Source of the DNA: Cupriavidus phytohabitans
Lineage (GTDB): Bacteria > Pseudomonadota > Gammaproteobacteria > Burkholderiales > Burkholderiaceae
DNA length: 64,000 nucleotides
Reading direction: 5' to 3'
NCBI RefSeq assembly: GCF_000426345.1
Contig: NZ_AUFE01000025.1
Span: forward strand, 1,885 to 65,884
Of the stretch, positions 21,410-30,687 are shown piece after piece (within the stretch, counting starts at the first letter, position 1; the number at the start of each line of letters is the position of its first letter). The notes under the pieces were generated by a model, which searched no databases, had not been told where the DNA came from, and was given only the letters and a program-made list of their open reading frames with translations. Made by a program: the position numbers and the translations under genes.

Positions 21410-23734
21410 TTAACGCTTGGCAGCAGCGTCCACCACCACCAGCGAGGTCATGTTGACGATACGCCGCACCGTCGCGGACGGCGTCAGGATGTGCACCGGC
21501 GCCTTCACGCCCAGCAGGATCGGGCCGATCGCCACGTTGTTGCCCGCGGCAACCTTGAGCAGGTTGTACGAGATATTGGCGGCGTCGATGTTCGGGCACA
21601 CCAGCAGGTTGGCTTCGCCCTGCAGCGTGCTATCCGGCACCAGCTGGTCGCGCAACTTCTGGTCGAGCGCGCTGTCGCCGTGCATTTCACCGTCGACTTC
21701 CAGTTCCGGCGCCTGTTCGCGCAGGATGGCGAGCGTATCGCGCATCTTGCGGGCCGAGGGGGCCTCGGACGTGCCGAAGTTCGAATGCGACAGCAGGCCG
21801 ACCTTGGGCTCGATACCGAAGCGCTTGAGTTCGTCGGCGGCCATCAGCGTGATCGCGGCCAGTTCTTCGGCGGTCGGGTCGACGTTGACGTGCGTGTCCA
21901 CCAGGAAGATCTGGCGACCCGGCAGCACCAGGCCGTTCATGGCGGCGTAGACCTTGCCGGTCCCGCCCAGCACCTGGTCGATGTAGCGCAGGTGCGCCGC
22001 GGTGGTGCTGACGGTGCCGCAGATCATGCCGTCGGCCTCGCCCTGTTTGACCAGCATGGCGCCGATCAGCGTGGTGCGGCGGCGCAGTTCCAGCTTGGCG
22101 TACTGAGGCGTGATGCCCTGGCGCGCCATCATGCGGTAATACGCGTCGGAGTAGTCGCGGAAGCGCTCGTCGTGCTCGGGGTTGACCACGGTGAAGTCGA
22201 CGCCGGCGCGCAGGCGCAGGCCGAAGCGCTCGATGCGGTGCTGCAGCACGGCCGGGCGGCCGATCAGGATCGGGTTGGCCAGCTTTTCATCGACGATCAC
22301 CTGCACGGCGCGCAGCACGCGCTCTTCTTCGCCCTCGGCAAAGACGATGCGCTTCTTTTCCATCTCGACCTTGCGCGCGGCGGCGTAGATCGGCTTCATC
22401 AGCGTGCCCGAGTGGTACACGAACTGCTGCAGCTGCAGGCGGTAGGCGTCCATGTCCTCGATCGGACGGGCGGCCACGCCCGACTTCATCGCGGCTTCGG
22501 CCACTGCTGGGGCCACCTTGACGATCAGGCGCGGATCGAACGGCTTCGGGATCAGGTATTCCGGGCCGAACGACAGGTCCTGGATGCCATAGGCGCTGGC
22601 AACGATGTCGCTCTGCTCCTGGCGCGCCAGTTCAGCCAACGCGTTGGCGGCGGCGATTTCCATCTCGCGCGTGATGGTGGTGGCGCCGCAATCCAGCGCA
22701 CCGCGGAAGATGAACGGGAAGCACAGGACGTTGTTGACCTGGTTCGGGTAGTCGGTACGGCCGGTGGCCATCAGCGCGTCCGGCCGCACTTCCTTGACCA
22801 GCTCGGGCGCGATTTCCGGATTCGGGTTGGCCAGTGCCAGCACCAGCGGCTTGTCAGCCATGCGCTGGACCATGTCCTGCTTGAGCACGCCCGCGGCGGA
22901 CAGACCCAGGAAGATGTCGGCACCGTCGATGACTTCGCCCAGCTTGCGCTTGTCAGTTTTCTGCGAGAAACGGGCCTTCTCCGGGTCCATCAGCTCGGTA
23001 CGGCCCTCATAGACCACGCCAGCCAGGTCGGTCACCCAGATGTTTTCGATGGGCAGGCCGATGTCGACCAGCAGGTCCAGGCATGCCAGCGCGGCGGCGC
23101 CGGCGCCCGAGGCGACCAGCTTGACCTTCTTGATGTCCTTGCCGACCACCTTCAGGCCGTTGATGATGGCGGCGGTCACCACGATCGCGGTGCCGTGCTG
23201 GTCGTCGTGGAAGACGGGAATCTTCATCTTCTCGCGCAGCTTGCGCTCGACGTAGAAGCACTCCGGTGCCTTGATGTCTTCCAGGTTGATGCCGCCGAAG
23301 GTGGGCTCCAGCGCGGCGATGATCTGGACCAGCTTTTCCGGGTCCTTCTCGTCGATTTCGATATCGAACACGTCGATACCGGCAAACTTCTTGAACAGGC
23401 CGCCCTTGCCTTCCATCACGGGCTTGGAGGCCGCGGCGCCGATGTCGCCCAGGCCGAGCACGGCGGTGCCGTTGGTGATCACCGCGACGAGGTTGCCGCG
23501 CGCGGTGTAGCGGAAGGAGTTGGCCGGGTCGACCACGATCTCTTCACAGGCCGCGGCCACGCCCGGGGAGTAGGCCAGCGCCAGGTCGCGCTGGTTCGAC
23601 AGCGGCTTGGTCGGGGTGACGGAAATCTTGCCGGGGGTCGGAAACTCGTGGTACTCGAGCGCCGCTTTGCGCAGCGCCTCACGCTGCTGCTGTTTCAGAT
23701 CGTCTTGGGACGGGGACTGCTGAGGGCTGGTCAT
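21410..23734 (-). CDS. maeB: NADP-dependent malic enzyme with C-terminal phosphotransacetylase-like domain
   Basis: 774 aa from the ATG at 23734; a TTG five codons upstream is possible but GGAA is well placed for this ATG. N-terminal malic enzyme (about 1-430) with [43 protein letters not shown] and the Rossmann segment [16 protein letters not shown]. The C-terminal third (about 440-770) is a PTA-like domain usual in the MaeB class, thought regulatory (acetyl-CoA sensing) rather than catalytic. Decarboxylates malate to pyruvate with NADP+. The gene has a striking 25-nt operator over its promoter. Confidence 0.95.
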   Translation of the reverse strand: MTSPQQSPSQDDLKQQQREALRKAALEYHEFPTPGKISVTPTKPLSNQRDLALAYSPGVAAACEEIVVDPANSFRYTARGNLVAVITNGTAVLGLGDIGAAASKPVMEGKGGLFKKFAGIDVFDIEIDEKDPEKLVQIIAALEPTFGGINLEDIKAPECFYVERKLREKMKIPVFHDDQHGTAIVVTAAIINGLKVVGKDIKKVKLVASGAGAAALACLDLLVDIGLPIENIWVTDLAGVVYEGRTELMDPEKARFSQKTDKRKLGEVIDGADIFLGLSAAGVLKQDMVQRMADKPLVLALANPNPEIAPELVKEVRPDALMATGRTDYPNQVNNVLCFPFIFRGALDCGATTITREMEIAAANALAELARQEQSDIVASAYGIQDLSFGPEYLIPKPFDPRLIVKVAPAVAEAAMKSGVAARPIEDMDAYRLQLQQFVYHSGTLMKPIYAAARKVEMEKKRIVFAEGEEERVLRAVQVIVDEKLANPILIGRPAVLQHRIERFGLRLRAGVDFTVVNPEHDERFRDYSDAYYRMMARQGITPQYAKLELRRRTTLIGAMLVKQGEADGMICGTVSTTAAHLRYIDQVLGGTGKVYAAMNGLVLPGRQIFLVDTHVNVDPTAEELAAITLMAADELKRFGIEPKVGLLSHSNFGTSEAPSARKMRDTLAILREQAPELEVDGEMHGDSALDQKLRDQLVPDSTLQGEANLLVCPNIDAANISYNLLKVAAGNNVAIGPILLGVKAPVHILTPSATVRRIVNMTSLVVVDAAAKR

Positions 23735-24113
23735 CGGCGCATTTTCCAATCGGTGGAGCCGTCATTGACTTGGCGGGGACGATCGGCGGACCGGCTCCAC
23801 GTGCCCGCCCTTCTCTTCCTTTGGAACCCAACATTTTATATTGTGAAATACTATTTCACAATAAGCCTTTTGCTTGGGGCACCTTTGCTATTCAGTACAA
23901 TATGCCCCATCCAATGGGCCAACACCAGCAAGCGTAGCGCCGTCCGGCCCATGGCCGGTGAGTCGCTGCGGTCATGGCTGTCATGCGCGGCAGTATCTTG
24001 CTGAAACGCTGCCGCCGCCGCATCCTGATGCGCCCTTCCGAGCCCTTCCGTCCCTCCGGTGCCTGCCGGCCGGGCAAACACCTTTCCACTGCCAGCACTT
24101 CCAGCTCGCCGCG
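23735..24113. other. Divergent regulatory region maeB/thiL
   Basis: 379 nt without a gene. It contains the palindromic operator (23839-23863), a minus-strand -10 TATAAA (plus-strand 23835-23840) with a candidate -35 TTATTG (plus-strand CAATAA at 23859-23864, 18-nt spacing) for maeB, and a plus-strand TACAAT at 23896-23901 that could be the thiL -10. The remainder up to 24113 is G+C-rich leader. Confidence 0.55.
23839..23863. promoter_or_regulatory. Perfect 25-nt operator palindrome over the maeB promoter
   Basis: TATTGTGAAATA, a central C, then TATTTCACAATA: perfect 12-bp arms. It abuts the candidate maeB -10 and covers the candidate -35, so a repressor bound here would block maeB. The TGTGA and TCACA half sites are 9 nt apart, not the 6 nt of a CRP site. 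The binding protein is unknown; an IclR- or GntR-type regulator would fit the symmetry. Confidence 0.75.
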
Positions 24114-25094
24114 ATGTCCGACGCCCAGCCCGCCCAGCTTTCCGAGTTCGACCTGATCCGCCGCTACTTCACCAGGCCGGTGCACAAAGCCGCACTCGGC
24201 GTGGGCGACGACTGCGCGCTGATCGAAGGCCGCCCGGGGCACTACCTCGCCATCAGCACCGACATGCTGGTCAGCGGCCGCCATTTCTTCGCGGACGTGG
24301 CCCCGCGCGCGCTTGGCCACAAGGCACTGGCGGTCAACCTGTCCGACCTCGCCGCGATGGGTGCCGAGCCGCGCGCCTTCACGCTCGCCCTGGCCCTGCC
24401 CGAGGCCGACCCGGCATGGCTGGCCGAGCTGGCCGACGGCATGCTGGCCCTGGCCGACGCCCACGGCTGCGAGCTGGTCGGCGGCGACACCACGCGCGGC
24501 CCGCTGACGCTGTCGCTGACCGTCTTCGGCGATGTCCCGCACCGCGCCGCGCTGCGCCGCGACGCGGCACGTCCGGGGGACGATATCTGGATCTCCGGCA
24601 CGCTTGGCGACGCACGCCTGGCATTGGGCGACTGCCGTGGCGAATGGCTGCTGCCCGAACCCGACTTCACCCAGGTACGCCCGCGCATGGACACGCCGAC
24701 GCCGCGCGTGGCGCTGGGCATGGCGCTCCGGGGTGTGGCGCATGCAGCACTAGATATCTCCGACGGCCTGATCGGCGACCTCGGCCATATCCTGGCACGC
24801 TCGCAGGTGGGCGCACTGATCGATGTCGACGCCTTGCCACGCTCGGCGGTGCTGGCCAGTCAGCCGGAAGCGATCCAGCGCGAATGCACGCTGGCCGGGG
24901 GCGACGACTACGAGCTGTGCTTCACCGCCCCGGCGGGCAACCGCGACGCTCTCGCCGCGATCAGCGAGCGACTGGCGCTGCCGCTCACGCGCGTCGGCAC
25001 GATCACGCCGGAGCCGGGCCTGCGCCTGGTCGACCATGCCGGCAACCCGACCCGCTACACCGGCGCCAGCTTCGACCACTTCGCCTCCTCCTGA
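24114..25094 (+). CDS. thiL: Thiamine-monophosphate kinase
   Basis: 326 aa from the ATG at 24114 (MSDAQPAQLSEFDLIRRYFT). AIRS/PurM-fold kinase: GVGDDCALIEG (ATP/Mg site), STDMLVSGRHF, AVNLSDLAAMGAEPRAFTLA, LVGGDTTRGPLTLSLTV and ALDISDGLIGDLGHI are the standard ThiL motifs. Phosphorylates thiamine phosphate to the active cofactor thiamine diphosphate. First gene of the conserved thiL-pgpA-pncC run on the plus strand. Confidence 0.95.
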   Translation: MSDAQPAQLSEFDLIRRYFTRPVHKAALGVGDDCALIEGRPGHYLAISTDMLVSGRHFFADVAPRALGHKALAVNLSDLAAMGAEPRAFTLALALPEADPAWLAELADGMLALADAHGCELVGGDTTRGPLTLSLTVFGDVPHRAALRRDAARPGDDIWISGTLGDARLALGDCRGEWLLPEPDFTQVRPRMDTPTPRVALGMALRGVAHAALDISDGLIGDLGHILARSQVGALIDVDALPRSAVLASQPEAIQRECTLAGGDDYELCFTAPAGNRDALAAISERLALPLTRVGTITPEPGLRLVDHAGNPTRYTGASFDHFASS

Positions 25095-25230
25095 CACCGG
25101 GGCACAGGCGTGTCATGATGCCGGCATCGGCGCGCCGCGCGGGAACGGGAGTCCCGCCTGCCACATAGCAGCCACAGTAGCAAGCCGGCCATAACCATAA
25201 GCAGCATCCGCATCACACGAGCCAACCTTG

Positions 25231-25797
25231 ATGTCCACCATCCCCTCCGGGGCCGCCCCCCGCGACCCCGCCATGACCCTGGAAGCCGGCCAGACCGTCA
25301 AGGTCACGCGCCCGACGGCGCGCTTCATGCTGGCCCATCCGGCCCACCTGATCGCCTTCGGCCTCGGCTCGGGCCTGTCTCCGGTCAGCCCCGGAACGGT
25401 CGGCACGCTCTACGCGTGGCTGTCGTTCGTGGTGGTGTCGCTGTGGATCGAGCCGACCACCTGGCTGTGGATCATCGCCGGCGGCTTCCTGGTGGGCCTG
25501 TGGGCCTGCGCCAGGACCGCCCGCGACATGGGCTTGCATGACCACGGCAGCATGGTCTGGGACGAGATCATCGCGTTCTGGCTGGTGCTGGCCTTTGTCA
25601 CGCCGACCGGATTCTGGGGGCAGTTCGCCGCCTTCCTGTGGTTCCGGCTGTTCGATATCGCCAAGCCCGCGCCGATCGCCTACTACGACCGCACGCTCAA
25701 GGGCCCCGGCCTGCGCGGCGGCTTCGGCGTAATGTTCGACGATATCTTCGCGGCCTTCTACACGCTGCTGGTGTTCGCGCTGTGGCGCTCGTTCTGA
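25231..25797 (+). CDS. pgpA: Phosphatidylglycerophosphatase A
   Basis: 188 aa from the ATG at 25231; a TTG immediately upstream and an ATG at 25273 are alternatives. Integral membrane protein with about four hydrophobic segments. The family motifs GLGSGLSPVSPGTVGTLYAW, DHGSMVWDEIIAFW and LFRLFDI-type (here FRLFDIAKPAPI) are present. Dephosphorylates phosphatidylglycerol phosphate in phospholipid synthesis. Between thiL and pncC. Confidence 0.93.
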   Translation: MSTIPSGAAPRDPAMTLEAGQTVKVTRPTARFMLAHPAHLIAFGLGSGLSPVSPGTVGTLYAWLSFVVVSLWIEPTTWLWIIAGGFLVGLWACARTARDMGLHDHGSMVWDEIIAFWLVLAFVTPTGFWGQFAAFLWFRLFDIAKPAPIAYYDRTLKGPGLRGGFGVMFDDIFAAFYTLLVFALWRSF

Positions 25798-25831
25798 GCC
25801 CGACCCTTTCCAACAAATCCCCGAGTCCATC

Positions 25832-26329
25832 ATGTCAGTCAGCCGCCTGCTCGACCAGCTTGCCGTCCAGTCCGGCGTCGCCCTTGCCGACAAATCCCTG
25901 ATGCTGGCCACCGCCGAGTCCTGTACCGGCGGGCTGGTCGCCGCCGCAATCACCGATGTGTCGGGTTCGTCCGGCTGGTTCGAGCGCGGCTTTGTCACCT
26001 ATTCCAACGAAGCCAAGTCGACGATGCTGGGCGTGCCGGCCAAGCTGATCCGCGACCACGGCGCGGTCAGCGAAGAGGTTGCGCGCGCGATGGCGGAAGG
26101 GGCGCTGCTGAACAGCCGCGCGCAGGTTTCGCTGTCGATCACCGGTGTGGCCGGACCCAACGGCGGCACGCCGGAAAAGCCGGTGGGCATGGTGTGTTTC
26201 GGCTGGAGCAACCGCATCACCACCATCGTGGAAACCCAGCGCTTCCCGGGCGACCGGGCGCAGATCCGCCGGCAGGCGGCAGAGCACGCGATGCGGGGCT
26301 TGCTGGAGCTGTTGCGCAACGAGGCCTGA
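25832..26329 (+). CDS. pncC: Nicotinamide-nucleotide amidase (CinA C-terminal family)
   Basis: 165 aa, the single-domain form. Contains TAESCTGGLVAAAITDVSGSS, FVTYSNEAKSTMLGV, GAVSEEVARAMAEGA and SITGVAGPNGGTPEKPVG, the standard CinA/PncC motifs with the nucleophile Ser-Cys region. Deamidates NMN to nicotinate mononucleotide in pyridine-nucleotide recycling. Starts 34 nt after pgpA, last gene of the thiL-pgpA-pncC run, followed by a terminator. Confidence 0.93.
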   Translation: MSVSRLLDQLAVQSGVALADKSLMLATAESCTGGLVAAAITDVSGSSGWFERGFVTYSNEAKSTMLGVPAKLIRDHGAVSEEVARAMAEGALLNSRAQVSLSITGVAGPNGGTPEKPVGMVCFGWSNRITTIVETQRFPGDRAQIRRQAAEHAMRGLLELLRNEA

Positions 26330-26361
26330 GGCCGCTGCCACCGGCATCCCACGCCGCCAAC

Positions 26362-26393
26362 AAAAAACCGCGCCAGGCTGGCGCGGTTTTTTT
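26362..26393. terminator. Bidirectional terminator between pncC and pyrF
   Basis: A-run (26362-26367), stem CCGCGCCA / TGGCGCGG around GGC (26368-26386), then a seven-T run to 26393. Usable on both strands for the convergent genes. Confidence 0.9.
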
Positions 26394-26412
26394 GTCCTGC
26401 CGCGTGCGGCAA

Positions 26413-27231
26413 TCAGCCGTGGCGGTAGCGGTTGATGGTCTCCCGCGTCTGCAGCGCGACATTGCGCGCCGCAGACGCGAAATCCTTATCGCTGCTGGCA
26501 TACAGGATCGCCCGCGACGAGTTGATCATCATGCCGGTGCCATCCGCGGTACGCCCGGCCTTGACCGTTGCCTCGATATCGCCGCCCTGCGCGCCGATGC
26601 CCGGGATCAGCAGCGGCATGTCGCCGACGATCTGGCGCACGCGCGCGATTTCGTTGGGGAAGGTGGCGCCCACAACCAGGCCCATCTGGCCGGTGGTGTT
26701 CCAGCGCTCGCGCGCAGCCTCGGCCACCAGCTGGTACAGCGGCTTGCCATCGACCTGCAGGAACTGCACGTCGGAGCCGCCCGGGTTGGAAGTGCGGCAC
26801 AGCACGATCACGCCGCGATCCGGGTAGGCAAGGTACGGCTGCATCGAATCGAAGCCCATGTAGGGGCTGACCGTGACCGCATCGGCCTTGTAGCGCTCGA
26901 ACGCTTCCAGCGCATAGTGCTCGGCGGTCGAGCCGATATCGCCGCGCTTGGCGTCCAGGATCACCGGGATGCCAGGGTGGGCGTCGTGGATGTAGTGGAT
27001 CAGCTGCTCGAGCTGGTCTTCGGCACGCTGCGAATGGAAATACGCGATCTGCGGCTTGAAGGCGCAGACCAGGTCGGCGGTGGCGTCGACGATCTCGCGG
27101 CAGAACGAGAATATCGCGCCGCCCGCTCCGGTCAGCGACAGCGGCAGCTTTTGCGGATCAGGATCGAGCCCGACGCAGAGAAGGGAATCGTTGCGCTGCC
27201 AGGCGCCAGCAAGCTGCTCGGTGAAAGTCAT
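26413..27231 (-). CDS. pyrF: Orotidine 5'-phosphate decarboxylase (long, type 2)
   Basis: 272 aa from the ATG at 27231 ([20 protein letters not shown]); upstream in-frame residues are not conserved. [13 protein letters not shown], the substrate/catalytic segment [18 protein letters not shown] and the C-terminal [17 protein letters not shown] are clear. The size places it in the longer type 2 subgroup rather than the ~230 aa E. coli type. Final step of UMP synthesis. Confidence 0.95.
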   Translation of the reverse strand: MTFTEQLAGAWQRNDSLLCVGLDPDPQKLPLSLTGAGGAIFSFCREIVDATADLVCAFKPQIAYFHSQRAEDQLEQLIHYIHDAHPGIPVILDAKRGDIGSTAEHYALEAFERYKADAVTVSPYMGFDSMQPYLAYPDRGVIVLCRTSNPGGSDVQFLQVDGKPLYQLVAEAARERWNTTGQMGLVVGATFPNEIARVRQIVGDMPLLIPGIGAQGGDIEATVKAGRTADGTGMMINSSRAILYASSDKDFASAARNVALQTRETINRYRHG

Positions 27232-27429
27232 GGGATGCTCGAAATATCCTGGTGGCGCCGGCGCCTCATGGAACCTCAAAGTCCCGGGCCGGCACGGTTG
27301 GCCGCAGCGGCGTGAAAACCTTTCATCCCTGCAGCATATGTCGTTTCCGGCAATTTTACCCGCTGCGTGCTATCGTTTTGCGCTTCCTCTCAAAACAAAG
27401 AGCGGCATCGCGCACAGCCGCCCTGCAGT

Positions 27430-28329
27430 ATGTCTCTCGATCGCCGCGGTATTTTCCTGCTCGTCGTCCTCACCCTGGCCTGGGGCATCAACTGGCCCAT
27501 CATGAAGGTCGGCGTGGCGCACTTCCCCCCGATGGGTTTCCGCCTGCTGTGCATGGCCGGCGGCGTGGCCGCGCTTGGCCTGGCATTGCGCCTGCGCGGC
27601 GATTCGCTGGCGGTGCCGCGGCGCGAATGGGGCACGGTGTTCCGCCTCGCCCTGCCCAACATGGTGGTGTGGCACCTGTTAGCGATCTGCGCGGTCAAGA
27701 TGCTGTCGTCGGGGCGTGCCGCCATTCTTGGCTACACCATGCCGATCTGGGCCGTGGTGTGGGGCCTGGTCTTCTTCCGCGAACGCATCGGCGGCTTTGC
27801 CTGGGTCGGCATCGCCTGCGCGCTGGCGGGCACGGTGCTGCTGCTGTCGGGCGAGATCAGCGCGCTGACCGGCAGCCCCGCCGGCACGCTGCTGATGCTG
27901 CTTGCCGCCGCCGGCTGGGGCTTCGGCACCCAGCTGATGAAGCGTACCCAGACCGACGTGCCGATCGGCGCCATGACCTTCTGGATGCTGCTGGCGACCC
28001 TGCCCTTCCTGCTCGCCGGCACGCTGCTGCTGGAGCACGGCTGGCGCATGCCGACCGCCGTCGAATGGGGCGCGATCGCCTACAACGCGGTGGTGGTCTT
28101 TGCCTTCTGCCACCTGGTGTGGTTCGGCCTGGCGCGCAGCCTGCCGCCGGTGGTGTCGAGCCTGTCGATCATGTTCATCCCGGTGGTCGGCGTGTTCTCG
28201 GGCATGTGGCTGCTGGGCGAGCAGCCGCACTGGCAGGACTACGCCGCCATCGTGCTGATGTTCATGTCGCTGTCCTCGGTGATGCTGGTGCCGCTGTTGT
28301 GGCGCCGGCTGCGCGGTGCCATGGGCTGA
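27430..28329 (+). CDS. DMT-family (EamA) transporter
   Basis: 299 aa from the ATG at 27430 (MSLDRRGIFLLVVLTLAWGI). Two EamA repeats with about ten hydrophobic segments; the first starts LTLAWGINWPIMKVG and the second AAAGWGFGTQLMKR, the usual pair of family entries. Probable inner-membrane exporter or permease of small metabolites; substrate cannot be told from sequence. Stands alone, upstream of the corA leader region. Confidence 0.85.
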   Translation: MSLDRRGIFLLVVLTLAWGINWPIMKVGVAHFPPMGFRLLCMAGGVAALGLALRLRGDSLAVPRREWGTVFRLALPNMVVWHLLAICAVKMLSSGRAAILGYTMPIWAVVWGLVFFRERIGGFAWVGIACALAGTVLLLSGEISALTGSPAGTLLMLLAAAGWGFGTQLMKRTQTDVPIGAMTFWMLLATLPFLLAGTLLLEHGWRMPTAVEWGAIAYNAVVVFAFCHLVWFGLARSLPPVVSSLSIMFIPVVGVFSGMWLLGEQPHWQDYAAIVLMFMSLSSVMLVPLLWRRLRGAMG

Positions 28330-28384
28330 GGCTGCCGGCCGGGGGCGGAGCACAACGGCGGCGCAGCCTCCACGGAGATTTCAC

Positions 28385-28414
28385 TTAACAAGCGCCCCTT
28401 CGTTGGGCTACACT
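28385..28414 (+). promoter_or_regulatory. Putative sigma70 promoter of the corA transcript
   Basis: TTAACA (28385-28390) and TACACT (28409-28414) with 18-nt spacing. A start near 28421 would leave a leader of about 450 nt before corA. Confidence 0.5.
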
Positions 28415-28443
28415 CGCGGCCATCACAATCCCGGAGAAATTAC

Positions 28444-28521
28444 GTGGGCAGTAGCATCGGGTGTTCGAGTTGGCGCAGTCATGCGGCTACTGCGAATGCC
28501 ATGTCACTGCGGGCTGCGTAA
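28444..28521 (+). CDS. Candidate 25-codon leader ORF upstream of corA
   Basis: GTG start at 28444 preceded by GGAG at 28433-28436 (7-nt spacing), stop TAA at 28519-28521. The 25-residue product begins VGSSIGCSSWRSHAATANAM and has no recognisable homology. It sits just after the predicted transcript start and about 350 nt before corA. A short ORF early in a long corA leader recalls CorL of Salmonella, where translation of the leader peptide governs Rho-dependent termination before corA. That parallel is an inference. Confidence 0.4.
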   Translation: MGSSIGCSSWRSHAATANAMSLRAA

Positions 28522-28874
28522 CGACGACCCGCCCGGAGCACCCGGCTCCGCGCTTCGTCGGCCTTGCCCGCAGTCCGAACTGCGGGCGAGTGTCTTTCCG
28601 TGCCACCGGCGGCGCCTTCATGCGCGCCCACCGTGGCGGATCCTCCCTCTCCCGGCTAGCCAGCCAACCCAGGCAAACGCCATCGCCTTGTCCGCCCTGC
28701 CCCGCGCAGCCGCGGGACAGCGCGATCACGCTTGCCCGTGGCCCGGCCTTTCGCGGCTTGCCGCAGGGCCATGACGGGGCATGACGCAATACCTGGGATG
28801 CGGCGAGCCGCCTGCGCTTGTCTTCGCGCTTGTCATTGTTTTTCGTCGCAAATCAGCAATAAGGAATCCCGGGG

Positions 28875-29837
28875 ATGATCAACCTGTTCGTCCTGCAGAA
28901 AGGCCGGCTTGCCCAGGAGCAAGTCGACGAGCGCAATGAGCTGCTGCAGCACAAGCCGATCTGGATCGATGTCGTCAACCCTGACGACGAAGAGCTGAAC
29001 TGGATCAAGGAAGCCTACGGCGTCGCCCTTCCCGAGCTGGAAGACCTGGGCGACCTGGAGGCGTCGGCACGCTATTTCGAGGGCGAGGACGAGAATATCC
29101 ATATCCGCACCGACTTCCTGCTCGCCGAGGAAGAGGTGTCGCGCAACGTGCGCGTGGCCTTCGTGCTGACCAAGGACGTCCTGTTCTCCATCCACGACGA
29201 GGACCTGCCGGTGTTCCGGCTGGTGCGGCTGCGCGCGCGCATGCGCCCGGGCTCGGTGCGCAATGCCAAGGACGTGCTGATGGACCTGTACGCGACCGAT
29301 GCGGAATACTCGGCCGACTCGATCGAGGAAATCTACGAACGCCTGGAAGAAGCCAGCCGCCGCGTGCTGGCCGAGAACGTGACCGATGCCGCCGCGGCCG
29401 ACGTGCTGGAAACCATCGCGCGCGAGGAAGACCTGAACGGCCGCATCCGCCGCAACGTGATGGACACGCGCCGCGCGGTGTCGTTCCTGATGCGCAGCCA
29501 GCTGCTGTCAGCCGAGCAGCAGGACGAAGCACGCCAGATCCTGCGCGATATCGACTCGATCGAGAACCACACCGCGTTCCTGTTCGACAAGATCAACTTC
29601 CTGATGGATGCGACCGTCGGTTTCATCAACATCAACCAGAACAAGATCATCAAACTGTTCTCGGTGGTGTCGGTGGCGCTGATGCCGCCCACGCTGATCG
29701 CGAGCATCTACGGCATGAACTTCAAGTTCATGCCGGAACTGGACTGGGCTGCGGGGTATCCGTGGGCAATCGCGCTGATGGCGGTGTCGGCGGTGATTCC
29801 GCTGGCGTATTTCCGCCGCAAGGGGTGGCTGGGCTGA
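28875..29837 (+). CDS. corA: Magnesium/cobalt transport protein CorA
   Basis: 320 aa. A large cytoplasmic N-terminal funnel with long helices (EEIYERLEEASRRVLAENV), then two membrane helices at the C-terminus; the selectivity signature YGMNFKFMPEL follows the first. The protein ends in the basic tail FRRKGWLG. Pentameric channel for Mg2+ (also Co2+/Ni2+) entry at the inner membrane. Preceded by AAGGAATCCCGGGG as ribosome-binding region and by a long leader that suggests post-initiation control. Confidence 0.95.
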   Translation: MINLFVLQKGRLAQEQVDERNELLQHKPIWIDVVNPDDEELNWIKEAYGVALPELEDLGDLEASARYFEGEDENIHIRTDFLLAEEEVSRNVRVAFVLTKDVLFSIHDEDLPVFRLVRLRARMRPGSVRNAKDVLMDLYATDAEYSADSIEEIYERLEEASRRVLAENVTDAAAADVLETIAREEDLNGRIRRNVMDTRRAVSFLMRSQLLSAEQQDEARQILRDIDSIENHTAFLFDKINFLMDATVGFININQNKIIKLFSVVSVALMPPTLIASIYGMNFKFMPELDWAAGYPWAIALMAVSAVIPLAYFRRKGWLG

Positions 29838-29860
29838 GGCTTTGAATCGATCACTGCCTC

Positions 29861-29894
29861 GCTCCCCCTCTCCTACAAGTGGGAGAGGGGGAGC
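29861..29894. repeat. REP-like palindromic element, copy 2
   Basis: Perfect 13-bp arms GCTCCCCCTCTCC (29861-29873) and complement (29882-29894) around TACAAGTG. It lies between convergent corA and mtgA. Same arm core as the element at 5943-5972 (CTCCCCTCTCC) but one extra C and a different loop. Confidence 0.65.
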
Positions 29895-29900
29895 AAACCC

Positions 29901-30671
29901 TCAGTCCGGCAACGTCGCCGCGCCCATCCGGCGCGCGATGATTCCCGCCTTGGCGCGGAAATTCACCCGCACGTTGGCGCAGTATTCCTTCTTGTCGAAG
30001 CACTTGGGCGCCGGCAGCGCTGCCGCCAGCCGCGCCGACTGGCCAATGCTGAGCTTGTCGGCACTGGCGCGGAAGTAATGCTGCGCCGCGGCCTGCGCGC
30101 CGAACACGCCCTCGCCCCACTCCACCGAATTCAGGTAGATCTCGTAGATGCGCTGCTTGTCGAGCCAGAACTCCAGCATCCACGTGATCGCCAGCTCCTG
30201 CCCCTTGCGCAGGTAATGCTGCTCGGATGACAGGAACAGGTTCTTGGCCAGCTGCTGCGTGATGGTCGATGCGCCGCGCACGATGCGGCCGCGCTTCTTG
30301 TTGCGCTCCCAGGCATCGAGCATGGCGTCGAGTTCGTAGCCGGGATGGTTGACGAAGCCCGAATCCTCGCTGGCGATCACCGCGCGCTTGAGGTTGCGCG
30401 AGATGCGCTCATACGGCACCCACTCGCGTTCCAGCCCGCAGCTCCACAGGTTGAAGCCGCACAGCCGCCAGCGCTCGGCCCGCATGAAGGTCGTGCTCGA
30501 CGGGTTGACGTACTGCCAGCTGGCAATCTGCACGAAGAAATACAACTGCATCGCCAGCACGCCCGCGACCATGCAGCCCAGCAGGTAGCCGAGCCAGCGC
30601 ACCGGATTCAGTACCGATCCGGCGGAAGCAGCGCCGCGGGCGGCGCTGGCCGTGCGGTTGCGGATGGCCAC
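29901..30671 (-). CDS. mtgA: Monofunctional biosynthetic peptidoglycan transglycosylase
   Basis: 256 aa, taking the GTG at 30671 as start (17 nt after the aroE stop); no ATG is available nearer than 30869, deep inside aroE. One N-terminal membrane helix (about residues 24-45, [20 protein letters not shown]), then a GT51 domain with catalytic [36 protein letters not shown] and [20 protein letters not shown]. Polymerises lipid II into glycan chains in the periplasm. Last gene of the rnb-like/tonB-like/aroE/mtgA run. Confidence 0.92.
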   Translation of the reverse strand: MAIRNRTASAARGAASAGSVLNPVRWLGYLLGCMVAGVLAMQLYFFVQIASWQYVNPSSTTFMRAERWRLCGFNLWSCGLEREWVPYERISRNLKRAVIASEDSGFVNHPGYELDAMLDAWERNKKRGRIVRGASTITQQLAKNLFLSSEQHYLRKGQELAITWMLEFWLDKQRIYEIYLNSVEWGEGVFGAQAAAQHYFRASADKLSIGQSARLAAALPAPKCFDKKEYCANVRVNFRAKAGIIARRMGAATLPD

Positions 30672-30687
30672 GGCTGGCGACGCCCGC

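Larger units (their letters stand above)
28330..28874. other. Long untranslated leader region upstream of corA
   Basis: 545 nt with no supported protein of ordinary size. It holds a sigma70-like promoter (28385-28414), a short ORF with a well-placed ribosome-binding site (28444-28521), and about 350 nt of G+C-rich sequence with several potential stems (for example CCCGCAGT and ACTGCGGG around 28568-28586) before the corA start. A plus-strand ORF of 107 codons at 28461-28784 has no recognisable homology and is not called. Confidence 0.5.

Noticed and set aside
23839..23863. CRP/FNR binding site
   Set aside because: TGTGA and TCACA are 9 nt apart, not 6, and the outer bases differ from FNR.
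21344..24004. 886-codon plus-strand ORF over maeB
   Set aside because: Antisense shadow of a high-GC gene; product is Arg/His/Gln/Asp-rich with no family signature.
28461..28784. 107-codon plus-strand ORF upstream of corA with several Cys
   Set aside because: No ribosome-binding site, no family, and it overlaps the better-supported short ORF; may be a shadow of leader RNA.
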